Positions 11,701 through 21,718 of a stretch of DNA of 36,342 bases are shown here, in pieces. Under the pieces are notes generated by a model. It made no database searches. It was not told the origin of the DNA and was given only the letters and a program-made list of their open reading frames with translations. Source of the stretch: Pelargonium cotyledonis (lineage: Eukaryota; Streptophyta; Magnoliopsida; Geraniales; Geraniaceae); assembly GCA_036897625.1 (NCBI GenBank), contig JAYMTA010000169.1, positions 1 through 36,342 of the forward strand, read 5' to 3'. Each line of letters starts with the position of its first letter. The first letter of the stretch is position 1. The translations under genes and the position numbers were made by a program.

Positions 11701-14700
11701 AAATATACAAGTTCCTGAAAAACAGTTTTAAATCATTATCTTTCTTAATATACGACTTTGTTTCTTAGTAACATCACAATCTTTTGCATTTACACTTCCA
11801 CGATGGAAAGGCTTGTACAGTTTATGCTATGGAAGAGAAGAGGGGATGCATTACCGCTTCCAATATCGACAACCAATGATCGAGTTGTATCAGCATATTC
11901 ATCGCTCCAATCAATCTTGAATGGGTAAGCCTGCATGATGCAAAACTTCAAGCGTTTAACTTAATCTTTCAGAAAACAATATGCAAGATGGAATTTCAGA
12001 ATTGTATTAGTTAGTATGCAAGTATAAGTGACAATTTATATGATCATATAGCCTGATTAATGAACTCAGACATCAATGAAATTTCTGGTCGCAGATGCAA
12101 AAACTAATCAGATATGAAAATTGTAAAATGTACCCTATCTAAGGCCATTAGTCCATGAAGTTTTCTTCCTTTTAGAAACTCCCATACAACAGACGCATTC
12201 TCAATCATGTTTAAGGTCGAGACATAACCCGAATCTTTCATCACTGCTTTGCATGCCATATCCCCAACAACAGTTATATCACAATTGTTTTGACTGAGTT
12301 TATGAATAGCTCGAGCCAACCTTGATTCTCCATCAGTCTGACTCGAGGACCTAAATTTCACAGAACCAATCCACAAGATTTTCTGTAATACATTGAAAAG
12401 CAATGGTCAGGTAGGATGGTTAGTGACATAAGAAGCATCAAGTCAACTCAAAATGCCACAAATGACATGCCTTAAAATTTGAGTGCTACAGAAACTTTCT
12501 CTTAGGTTTAAGTTCACATTATAACACTTTAACTAACTGTTATAGTTATGGCACCATCTTATATAGAGTTATACGACTGCTAGACCTTTACAGTGTAAGA
12601 AACCCTCCAGAAGACTGATAATATGTAAACAACGGAAATGAAAAATGGGATCCTTATTGCTACTGCTGAGAGTAAATTTAAGCCTTAAAACAGAAATTAA
12701 TACAGTTTACCTTACATTGTGTAAGCAAGGAATTCATTTCGTTCAGCGATTCAGGCCCGATATCAACTGGCAACCAACCTAGAGAACAAAGATTTGTGGA
12801 TGATTATATCAAATCAAAATTAGTTTTAATTCACTGTAATTATATAATCAAAACTAAATGCAAAACAGATAATGGTGATCCATCTAATCCCACAAATTAC
12901 AAAAGTTGGTTTGTTTGTTTTACCCTCAGAATGCCCCACAATACTCGTATGAATAAAAGAAAACTATGATGGTAGCATATCTAGGATACTATTGATTAAG
13001 ACATACTGAAGTTGATGAACAATTCCTAACATATCACAGCATGACAAATTGCAGCCCAGATCTTAATGATTGGCAAAGTGCATCTTTTCTCTCTTGGATT
13101 GGCAATTACTAGAGAGTAATTTGTAAGAGCATAAAACTTCTACATGATCAAGCGACTATAGAGTGTAAGTGAATCCTATCAAATGTAAATAGAGAAAATG
13201 TGTATAGAACTATATAAAAACTAACAAGAAGGGAAATGAATTCATTCCTATGCTCTATGTGCACACAACCAACTGTCAACCAAAGTGATCAATTATATTT
13301 TTCTTAGTTGAAAAGATACTCTTCAAAAGATCTGCCAGTTCAGGAATTTAGCCGTGAAAAGTAACAAAAAAAAACCATGTTTGAGGTAAATTAACAGTAA
13401 ACTCACCCTCCAAAATACTGTGAGCAGGTAATATTTCCAATTGTTCAGGAAGAGAAACATTCTTACACCAAAAATCTTTTGGATATAGAATTGGTATATT
13501 TCTGTCATGAGCAAGCTGGATTATATCTAAAGCTTCTTTAAGTGATTCACGTTCCACTAACTTCAAGGGAACAGACACTCCTAAGGCCTGCATTATTTGA
13601 AAAGACATCATTCCAGCAAAGACCAATCCATCACACCTTGAGGCCAAAAAACGCAAGGCAGCTACTTTGTTATAAGAGAGATTACCTCCTCCAATCTGCA
13701 TCTCATAAGAGAACAATATCACCAACTGATGAAGAGAAGTTAATGGGAAAAGGTCCCAGAGCCCAATAAAAATACAAATTAGGAAACCAATGAATCTTAA
13801 ATCTGTAATGGAATTAGAGACATACAATTGCAACATGTGGTTCTTTGTTGATTTTTACAGCACTCTTTAGTTGACATAGACTATGTTCAAAGTGAAAGCC
13901 AGCCACATTAGTATGGCAAAAGCGAGCAAGACCAACGGTTGACGCAAGAATTTTGTGAGACTGGGAAAAGGAGTCGTTAACAAAAACATCAACTTTTGAT
14001 GATAGCAATTCGGCAAACTTTGAACAATTAGCAACTTCCTCTTTAAACTCAGAAAGATTGTCAAGAAGAAAAATATCTGCTTTGTCAAGGTCCTCCATCT
14101 TCAGTGGAATCTTACAAGAAATGCATTGCAATGGAATAACTTTTTTCCGAAGAACTGATGACAAGAAATCTGAAATGAAGATCATCAAAGATTAATATTG
14201 AAACAGGTGGTTCTATTTAAAACTACCAAAGCACACCTCTAGCTTTGATATTCATGTGAGTAATAAGTATTTTTCTTAATCAACTATTTTTACAACATTG
14301 TTAATGTCCCAACTGCGCTTATATAGATATCATGATCCAACATGTTAAACTAATTCAAAACCATTGTTTAAGGAAAAAAGACATGATGTTCTATAACTTT
14401 TATACCTGCAACGGAATCAACGTGAAAACGTTTTGGATTAATTTTCTTATTCCACTCACTCACTAGGATAACTTTGGCCCCAGCTTCAAACAAATACTGA
14501 ATGGTGAACAGTGCATTGGAGCCTGATTCAGTTCTCCGGTTCACCTCTTCCTGTAGCAAAATGGTAGAATCAAATCTGACCATAACAACTTTTCCCAGAA
14601 GCTCCTTCTTAGGTAATTTTCCAAGAACTTGTATGTGTGGAAGCATGTCTGGTTCTTCTCCTTCGCAAAAATATGCCTACAGAAAATGCAGTGCCATGTG

Positions 14701-15272
14701 ATAAATAATTACATTAAATACCTTGTCGACCCTCAGTCAGCAACGCGTCTGTGGCATCAATATTTCACTTTTCAATCTAATCAAGCTGAAAGAGCCAAAC
14801 CTCAATAGTCTTGCATTATCTGAAAACCCTACCCTCTAATACATCATATGACCAGCCTATCCCCCGAATCTCACTTCTCTTATCTCTCTTTCTTCTTATG
14901 GAAAAGAAGAATAGAAAGGAAGAAAATGCCAGAAGAAGAAGCAATGCAAGGAAGTATGACAGTATAGTACCTTATATTTATGTGTACTCTCTACATGATT
15001 TACTACTTCCCAACTGCCTGAAAGAATAATTTCAGAATTAAACCGTAACTAAGCAATAGTTATAAATCTTTATAATATGTTTGAGGCCATCTGTAAAAAT
15101 GATAACCTTGCGAAGATAATTGAACAGCACAAAACTTCTGATACTCAGAACTCTTCTCAATATAAGGACACAATCTCTGTTGAAGCAACGTCAATGCATA
15201 ACTTGGACTATCAAAGAAACCTAATTTGCTTAAGAAGCACGGCCCTTGAGGTAAATTCAGAAGTTGGATCAT
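8760..15272 (-). CDS. Fusion protein: degenerate phosphoglycerate kinase-like domain + TrmB-type tRNA (m7G) methyltransferase domain
   Basis: Coding exons: 15272-15107, 14660-14406, 14169-13826, 13695-13407, 12778-12711, 12382-12134, 11930-11855, 11590-11514, 11427-11378, 10489-10405, 9650-9552 and 8990-8760. They total 1989 nt, giving 662 aa. Residues 1-55 could be an organelle-targeting leader. About 60-457 follow the PGK fold (KVVMVRFDS, FEAGAKVILVSEW, VDVFVNDSFSQSHK, IGGGNLSYNKV, PVDIGPESLNEM, KILWIGSV). Most catalytic and 3-phosphoglycerate-binding residues are replaced. About 458-662 are TrmB-like: SAM motif VVDIGSGNGLFLL (D479-G485), acidic LGLEIN (E504), CPNPDFNKPEHRWRMLQ (554-570) where the family has FPDPW, and terminal SDWEQHVMDRGAPMYRL. 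TrmB enzymes make m7G46 in tRNA; activity of this copy is uncertain. An in-frame TGA lies just upstream of the ATG. The second exon's acceptor (GCGAAG) was chosen because the nearer TGTAG breaks the frame. Confidence 0.88.
9119..9314. mobile_element. hAT-like MITE B (180 bp) with perfect 8-bp TSD
   Basis: Inserted in the last intron of the PGK-TrmB gene. An exact direct repeat TGATTGGT flanks it at 9119-9126 and 9307-9314. Terminal inverted repeats are GTCCAGGCAATTTAGGCC (from 9127) and, read inward from 9306, GTGTACCTAGCAATGCAGGC. Its right part resembles MITE A (AACACGTG, then TTTAGGCCCATGGCCTGCATTG). An 8-bp duplication is the hAT signature. Confidence 0.75.
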
Positions 15273-15326
15273 CTTTCTTTGTCAAATAGGAACTGTAAAA
15301 TCAAATTAACAGTCCACAAATTAAAC

Positions 15327-15350
15327 GAGAGAGAGAGAGACAGAGAGAGG
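15327..15350. repeat. GA-rich microsatellite
   Basis: Runs of GA interrupted by one C, in the leader intron of the PGK-TrmB gene, immediately beside the Stowaway-like element. Confidence 0.85.
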
Positions 15351-15356
15351 ACTATA

Positions 15357-15630
15357 ATATTCCCATTCCATACAAAAATGAGTGTCTAGTTATTCTATAC
15401 ATCTTGGCCCAAAATGAGTGTCCTCTTTCTTTTTAGGAAGCTAGTTATTCATTAATTACCGATAATATCTCTATAATAAGTTAATGAGTTAGAATATATT
15501 AAGTTTGTTACAACACATGCAAGGCATATATAGGAAAAGTCTACTACTAACTCGCTTATCCATTATACTTTCCAAGAAGAAAAATAAGTGTCTTATCCAT
15601 TAAAAGACACTCATTTTGGAATGGAGGGAG
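15357..15630. mobile_element. Stowaway-like MITE, possibly nested
   Basis: The right end (15605-15630), reverse-complemented, reads CTCCCTCCATTCCAAAATGA, the classic Stowaway terminus. The left end has a matching CCATTCCATACAAAAATGAG (about 15363), and a second copy of CCAAAATGAGTGTC appears at about 15410. The interior (AGCTAGTTATTCATTAATTA … GTTTGTTACAACACATG) is shared with the copy at 24114-24231. Two left-type ends suggest one element inside another, or an internal duplication. Confidence 0.7.
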
Positions 15631-16480
15631 CAAAATTTATCAAATAAAGCAACAAGAAAAAAAAAATGCATATTTCACCAAAACCAAAAAATTCTTTTTC
15701 CACTGACTCACTTCTCTATATACTCATTATATGCATAACAAAACTTCTTAAATCTCAGTTTTGATCCATCAACATGAAAATTGACATTACAAGCTATCCT
15801 GGATTCCTGATCTCTCAGAGACTACAAGAACAAAATACCGTTACCATATCGAATTTTGAAATAATAAGTTCCCTCAGGTCACGTCTAACCATTTCCACAA
15901 CCAACTAGCAAACCAAATTTCATAGTAATGAAAACTGGAAAAGCTACTCGTAGTGCAACCATGCAGAAAAGGAACAATTAACAAGAGTAAGAGGAGGAAA
16001 TGCACCTGTAATTCCAATATCACATCATGTTCAGTTGCTTACTACAAATCTCACTAGCATTCAATCACAAAAGCAGAATCCACCACAATTTTGCATGCTG
16101 TAATAAGTAAATTACATCATGCTACATCAACAAAAATTTCAAAGAATAACTACATAATCAGAATTCCAAAATGTCCATCCTCGTAGTAGCCAATTGAAGG
16201 TGAAAAATATCAAACAGATGGCATGCATCAACCAAATTCCCAATTCTGAATATATTTTTCTCGGAACTTTCTCGGAACCGAGAAAATGGAGGAAAATATG
16301 GCATTTCAAAAGGAGAAGAAGATAAAGTCTACCTTCGTCTTCGATGAGCAGAAGCAGCAGAGAGGAGCGAGTGCTCCGAGCTCTCTTCTTCTTCTGGCAA
16401 ATTCGCTTTATCTTCTTGTTGATGGCAATACGGTGCGTTTCGTAACTCGTCTTCCAAACGACTGGTCGTTAAGACGGAGC

Positions 16481-16724
16481 CTCGGAGGTCGCTAATGAAG
16501 GACAAAACGAATCGTTTTGCATAGGATTAGCTGAAACGACGACGTATGGTCAGTGGATTCAGTTTGACGGAGTATAATAAGCAACTACGGGTGCTTTTCA
16601 TCGACGGTCTACGCAACGCAAAGCCTTCTGAGCTCCCTCCGCCGTCGTCGTCAACGCCGATCCCGGAGCTTGCGGTTGCCGGAGATCGGAGATTCTCCAG
16701 AAATCGTATCGTCAGTTGATCGAT
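16481..16724. promoter_or_regulatory. Compact bidirectional promoter between PGK-TrmB (-) and EMC5 (+)
   Basis: About 390 bp separate the PGK-TrmB first-exon donor (16333) from the EMC5 ATG (16725), so both promoters and leaders must lie here. The DNA is more GC-rich than its surroundings and contains ACGT cores (for example AACGACGACGTATG near 16535). No TATA box stands out. Transcription starts are inferred, not seen. Confidence 0.45.
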
Positions 16725-18637
16725 ATGGACGCTGGATTTGTGGTTGGCGTCTTTGGAGTCCTAATTCTCGCTCACGCCGCATGCGCTACCGTCCAATGTA
16801 ACTCGATTTTGAAATTGATATATCTATGCGTCTACGATTTTCAATTCTAAAGTTTCTATATTGATTTTGGTACCTGGATGCAGATAGAGGTTTGTTGAAG
16901 ATCATGGAAGAAGAGTTCTCAGCTCCTCCTTTGAATGTAAGTATTTTTTTTTTCTTTTTTTTAACTATTTTGTATTGATTTCAATTTGATTTAATGATTT
17001 TTGGGGGTTTTGAATGCAGGTGGTGGCTGAATTGCTTCTAGGGTTAGTGTTCTGTCTGTGGGCGGCTCTAAGTGTTCCCGGGAAATTCCTCTCCATACAT
17101 CCAGATTCAGAAGAAAACAGGTTTTTTTTTTCTCTCTTTTGAATTGTGGATGATATATTTGTTTAGTGCTTTAAAGAAGTGTAATGAATTTTGGGATGAT
17201 GGACTAAACTGATACAAGAAAAGGAAGAGTTTTAGTTTTAGATGCTGAACTGACTTGGTGTGAAATGAAGAAAATATGCTTTAGATGTTTGAACTAATTT
17301 TCTTGATTGAATCCTTTGGTTCTTTTGTTAGTAGGTGGATTTTTGTTTGATGAGTTCAATATTGTCAAAGTTCAGTAATTGCTTCTTGTTGTGTGATGGA
17401 ATTGTCACAATTACGTATTAATGTGATATCTGTATTTTCTTCTGAATCTTGGTGGGAGATATTTGTGATCTTCCATGTGTTTTTATGTTGTTTCAAGCTA
17501 GTATGAGTGTATTTCGAAGCACTTTTTGTTGACAACAGCCTAACAGGAAGTGAGTGCTTTTGTTTGTGTCTTTTAGTTTTATCACTTGTTGGCCTTCCAT
17601 ATTTTAGTTACTTCATGGCCAACTACATTCTTTTCATCTTGTAGACAATGGCATCTATCATGCCTTTGTAAATGATATGCATAGTGAGCTATTCACTTTG
17701 CATATTGTTAGAGTCAGTCAATTGTTTAAATCATGTTCTTGGGGTTTTGGAACTGATTTTACCGATTTTATGTCAATTGCTATTGCAATGATCGTAGGCA
17801 AACAGTGGAGCAATATATATGGTCATGTATTGTTTGCATCATAATAGTTTAAGAGAAGATAAGCTAATGGTACTCATTACTCATGAGTCATGAGTTAATC
17901 AAGTTTGTTCAGACATTCTCTTATCTTGATCCATTAATATATGTAATGCACAAGTAAAATAACAGTTCCTCTTGCAAAAAATGACATTTTGTTCTTGAAA
18001 CTATGGACATGCACGTGGTTGTGCTATACATACATTTTTCAATTTCATAGCTTCATATGAAACTGAAATTATGGCATGACCTTATGTTAAGATAGATTAC
18101 AAGATCAACATCTATAACTTGTATATGTAGGACACATACATATTACTCCAATATCATCTCTTTCGTTGAGTGATTAATAATTCTTAGAGCTGAACTGGCT
18201 GATGTATGCATGATTAGAATTGTGTACTTGTAACTAAGGGGTAGAGGTGGCAGTTTTAGGTTAGGTTAATCCGAAGCCTACCCGAAAGGGTTTTGGGTCG
18301 GGTTTCATTTTTAGGCATAGAATATGTGAATCCGAGAAGATCCACTTGAGCTGTTCCGACCCGAAATTTTACAAGATAAATCCAACCCAAAAGTTGGTTG
18401 GACAAGATTTCAGGTGCTGGCGGGTTCGAGTCCAAACTGTCGACTCTACCTCGTATTTTTCCTTGATATTGATACATCCTCTACATGAGATCTTTGTTGT
18501 TGTTTGCATAAAGTTATAATGGATATTTGTTCTTGCATTGCAGGATAATTTCGCTACCAGCCAATTTAGACTTTATGATCTTCAACCATCGCGCCAGAGC
18601 ATCTCTTTCCGGAATGAATATGAAGTTGATTCACTAA
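16725..18637 (+). CDS. EMC5: ER membrane protein complex subunit 5 (EMC5 / MMGT family)
   Basis: Small two-pass subunit of the ER membrane complex, which inserts tail-anchored and multipass membrane proteins. The animal homologue is also called membrane magnesium transporter 1. Exons: 16725-16797, 16884-16936, 17020-17120 and 18544-18637 (321 nt, 106 aa, TAA). Membrane segments are about residues 4-22 (FVVGVFGVLILAHAACAT) and 43-63 (VVAELLLGLVFCLWAALSV). The stretch between them (YRGLLKIMEEEFSAPPLN) and the C-terminal DFMIFNHRAR, matching the family's FxxFNHRGR, make the identification. Introns are GT-AG; the third is long (1423 bp) and contains a hAT-like element. Length matches plant homologues. 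It is transcribed away from the PGK-TrmB gene. Confidence 0.92.
18240..18450. mobile_element. hAT-like MITE in the third EMC5 intron
   Basis: Ends form an imperfect inverted repeat: GGTAGAGGTGGCAGTTTTAG at 18240 and, read inward from 18450, GGTAGAGTCGACAGTTTGGA. The TAGxGGTGGCA start and the interior GGGTCGGGTT / CCGACCCGAA words are typical of plant hAT miniature elements. No convincing 8-bp duplication remains. Confidence 0.6.
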
Positions 18638-20514
18638 CTATTTTTCAGACATGGTTATGAAGTTGATTCATTACTGTCTCTGTCTTTCAGTCAATTGGGT
18701 GAACTTTATGTAGTTTATTATATGGGAGATCCATTTTTATGCCCTCTCAAAAAGTTTCAAGAGATGTCTTTGGCATTTGGTATAGTCTGATTTTATCACA
18801 CTAGCTTGCTTTTTCACCTTTTGCACCTCTCTCTTAATGAGCTTAGAGATACTATTGTGTTCATTGATAGTTTTAATTTGTAATTTGCTACGAACAATCA
18901 TAGTTGCATTGACATGGATCACCCTCAACATAAATATTGTTCATACAATCTTGTTCGCCATTGTGTATGATAACTGTCTTTGATGAACTAACAATGGCAA
19001 CAATCAAACGTGAGATAATGACATAATGTCAGTAGTAGGCTTACAAGTTTTAAGATGGCTTGGGCAAATGCAAGCACTAATCTATCTTGTTAACAGGAAA
19101 AAGCTCTCAAATTGTTGTTCGTCAGGCACTTTGTGGCACAAATTTGTAATTACACAAACATATTATTACATAAAACTCGATGCACAATCTCGTCCCATCA
19201 AGTGTAACAAAATGTCTTTCCTGCAAGTTTATTTCGCATTTCACAATGGCGTTTACTTAAAGGCCAAATGTTATTCTAAACAATTTACTGAAATAAGAAA
19301 AGGTATAACCAAATAACTTGCTTGTTTTCGAACACTTTAAAGCTGCAAACAGAAGGACCACATACTTGAAACAAAGAAACCATTACTCTTAGAAGGATGA
19401 GCATCTTCAGTTTCTTCTACATATCAGCTCCAGTTAATCAACCAAGTGGTTAGCTTGTATACGTTCCATCACGAGGAACCCAGGTCAATCCTATTTTCAA
19501 AGGATACCTATGAGATTACTTAAATCGACTGCCTGTCTAATATGTGCAACACCACCAACACATGCTCAACTAGTAAATAAGGACTTTTACTGTTAATACT
19601 CTCAGAGGTTGCAACAACCATCTATCAATCAAGAGCTCTTCCCTCTCGGTGCATTTCAAAAATAGGACAGCGGAGCATGAAGTTTTCAGTTTCATGCTTC
19701 TTCAGTTGGAGACTTAGATAAGAATGGTATTTTGGTGCTTACATTTTTCTTTTCAAACATCTTGGGGCATATTACGGGAATTTTTATTTTTATTTTTTAT
19801 CTTTCAATGTGTCTTTTACAAACTTTTACATATATATGTATGTGTGTGCATATAATCAGAAGTCAGAACTATTGATCTGCTAGGGCAAAGCAGTCAGGAA
19901 CAACGATTATCTAAAGTCCAAACCATAATTAGATCCATCTCCCTAATTGTATTATAGGTAGAATTCGAGTGAGTGAGCTAAGCTTGATATTAAATACGAG
20001 TTTTAGCTAAGTTATGCTTATGATTACGCAATATGGTAATATCAGCCATTAAATATAGATGAAACATAGTTGTAAATCCTTTATCTTTTCTAGTCTAATC
20101 CGTTTGCCCTACCTTCCTTTCTTTTCTTTTGCTAGACTATGCTATTTCCTAACGACAAATCTGTGTATAAGGACTAACAGCTTGCCTTTGTCACAAACAC
20201 CATTATACTGCGTGAATCCATTTATTACACTTTCAATAGAGAACAAGTTCAGTGACTACAAAATCACATTCAATTCTAAAAGTCAGTGATCCTATAAGAA
20301 GCAAGAACAACTTCACCTCCAAAGAATCATTTGCATTTTAAGCCACATTGAAATGAAAACAAGCATACCTCAGAAACTGTTAGAGTGAGACTACAAGGAG
20401 CTCCAAAGTGAATTCTCATAAAACCATACTAAGCAACAAGCCCTTCACTGCAAGAATCAACTTCTGAACTGGTACAAGAGTGTTTCCCTCAAGAAATTGA
20501 ATCAATGAATTAAT
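18638..20514. other. Convergent intergenic region, EMC5 and TAF8 3' flanks
   Basis: The left end holds the EMC5 3' UTR and the right end (about 20300-20514) the TAF8 3' UTR. Short ORFs here have no recognisable family, and their codon content looks random. A 14-bp direct repeat (ATGAAGTTGATTCA) occurs at 18620 and 18657. No RNA gene or clear transposon end was seen. Confidence 0.4.
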
Positions 20515-21624
20515 TTACAATTGCATGAGGTCTTGCGGGTTTTCCATAGATTGTCTAAGGATGTACTCAGCTCTCCTCTTCTTGTCATCCTTCTCATCAT
20601 CCCTTGCAATCCAAGTAACTGGTCTCCCACCCTTGCTCTTAAGGCTCAAATCTGTAGATTCACCCACGAGTTTTTTGCAGCTTCTTAACCTGAAAGAAAT
20701 AGCAGGCCTCTCATCCCGCACAAACTTTCTCTCACCATCAACATCGTCACAAAACCCACCCTTCACTGCTTCAATGGCAGGAGCGAATGCCTCCAACACT
20801 GAAACATGGTCCTCACCTGCTGTATCACCTGAAAGCTTAGCTGGGAACTCGACTACAGATACGTCCCTCTCCCCTGGCTGCAAAGGTTTCTCAAGGAATG
20901 GATTACTATGGCTAGCAGTTTGTGAATACTTCACTTTCTCTCGTTGTGCTACCACGGCTGAAGTTCCAACAGCGCCGTTAGACGCCAACCGCTGCTGTAA
21001 GCTCAGCAAGGATCTCTCCGCCTTTCTCCGCTGCCTTGCTTGCTCAATCTTATCCTCTCGAGGATCCGTCTCCCTCTCATTCCACATAGGTGTATGAACG
21101 TATGTGTGTGGATCAGGAAAAGCAGGCAGCCAAGCCGGTATATGCTTGCTAGGAGGCGTTTCACCCATTTGCATAAAACTTGGGATCACACTCCGTTTCC
21201 TCATCACAGGAAACTGCGGCAATGGCTGCGCATAGGGAATCTCATCCGCCAAACTCACATACTGAACAATCTCCCTCACAGTCCCCGAACCAGCAAGGCA
21301 ATCCTTAACCTCCGAGGCACCCAAAAACCCTTGAGACGTTCCTAAATCTTCTAACCCTCGAATAATGTCAAACACACTGCATTCTGTCCTACCAGCTAAA
21401 TTAGCACTAAAACTAGCAGTCTTTCCTAAGTTACAAAGATACCTAATTGCAACTTCAGTAAGAGCATCCATTGCAGACTCCTTGATTCCCTGGAACCCCA
21501 CGCTCTCGCATATCTGTGCCACCGCAATCTTCGCCACTGCACGGGCAAAGTCATTGGCTCCAGCTTTTCTCGACACGAGTCTGTGTTCATTCTCCCTCGT
21601 ACTCGCCGCACCTCCATGGTTCAT
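20515..21624 (-). CDS. TAF8: Transcription initiation factor TFIID subunit 8
   Basis: Subunit of the general transcription factor TFIID; its histone fold pairs with TAF10. It is an intronless CDS of 369 aa ending TAA. The histone fold is about aa 25-95 (DFARAVAKIAVAQICESVGF, AIRYLCNLGKTASFSANLAG, CSVFDIIRGLEDLG). The TAF8-specific C-terminal motif HIPAWLPAFPDPHTYVHTP lies near aa 160-180. It is followed by a basic RQRRKAERSLLSLQQRLASN helix. I start at the ATG at 21624 (MNHGGAAS); the open frame continues to a GTG at 21636, but no ATG is available there. The leader is spliced and carries five short upstream ORFs, one of which runs past this ATG in another frame. Confidence 0.93.
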   Translation of the reverse strand: MNHGGAASTRENEHRLVSRKAGANDFARAVAKIAVAQICESVGFQGIKESAMDALTEVAIRYLCNLGKTASFSANLAGRTECSVFDIIRGLEDLGTSQGFLGASEVKDCLAGSGTVREIVQYVSLADEIPYAQPLPQFPVMRKRSVIPSFMQMGETPPSKHIPAWLPAFPDPHTYVHTPMWNERETDPREDKIEQARQRRKAERSLLSLQQRLASNGAVGTSAVVAQREKVKYSQTASHSNPFLEKPLQPGERDVSVVEFPAKLSGDTAGEDHVSVLEAFAPAIEAVKGGFCDDVDGERKFVRDERPAISFRLRSCKKLVGESTDLSLKSKGGRPVTWIARDDEKDDKKRRAEYILRQSMENPQDLMQL

Positions 21625-21718
21625 ATTCAAACCCACATATCATTCAGCGTTTGAATCCCTCATCATTCACCACATAAAACAAGTCCTCACTTCCCACCAA
21701 AAAACACCAAAAACTCAT
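21587..21718 (-). promoter_or_regulatory. Cluster of five uORFs before and across the TAF8 start
   Basis: In the second leader exon (acceptor GTGTAG at 21738, exon from 21737) five ATGs precede the main ATG at 21624. They are 21718-21644 (24 codons), 21675-21667 (ATG TGG TGA), 21666-21640 (8 codons), 21643-21587 (18 codons, overlapping the TAF8 start in another frame) and 21638-21627 (ATG TGG GTT TGA, ending two bases before the main ATG). Such a leader is expected to depress translation by scanning. The reading of codons is direct; the effect is inferred. Confidence 0.7.

Larger units (their letters stand above)
15273..16480 (-). promoter_or_regulatory. Spliced 5' leader of the PGK-TrmB gene
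   Basis: Inferred from splice signals. A first leader exon ends at 16333 (GACGAAG|GTAGAC), and a 1040-bp intron follows. A 20-nt second leader stretch (15292-15273) after TTTTACAG precedes the ATG. No ATG occurs in the first leader exon between about 16495 and 16333. The intron carries a GA-rich tract and a Stowaway-like element. Confidence 0.5.

Noticed and set aside
14710-14830. Possible extra exon of the PGK-TrmB gene ending GGTCGACAAG|GTATTT
   Set aside because: The only frame open at its 3' end meets a TGA just inside any usable acceptor, and exon 1 joins exon 2 in frame without it.
18256-18477. 73-aa minus-strand ORF inside EMC5 intron 3
   Set aside because: It lies within the hAT-like element and reflects its CCGACC-rich composition; no protein family fits.
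21625-21636. GTG start extending TAF8 by four residues
   Set aside because: GTG is not a normal start in plants, and an ATG four codons later is available.
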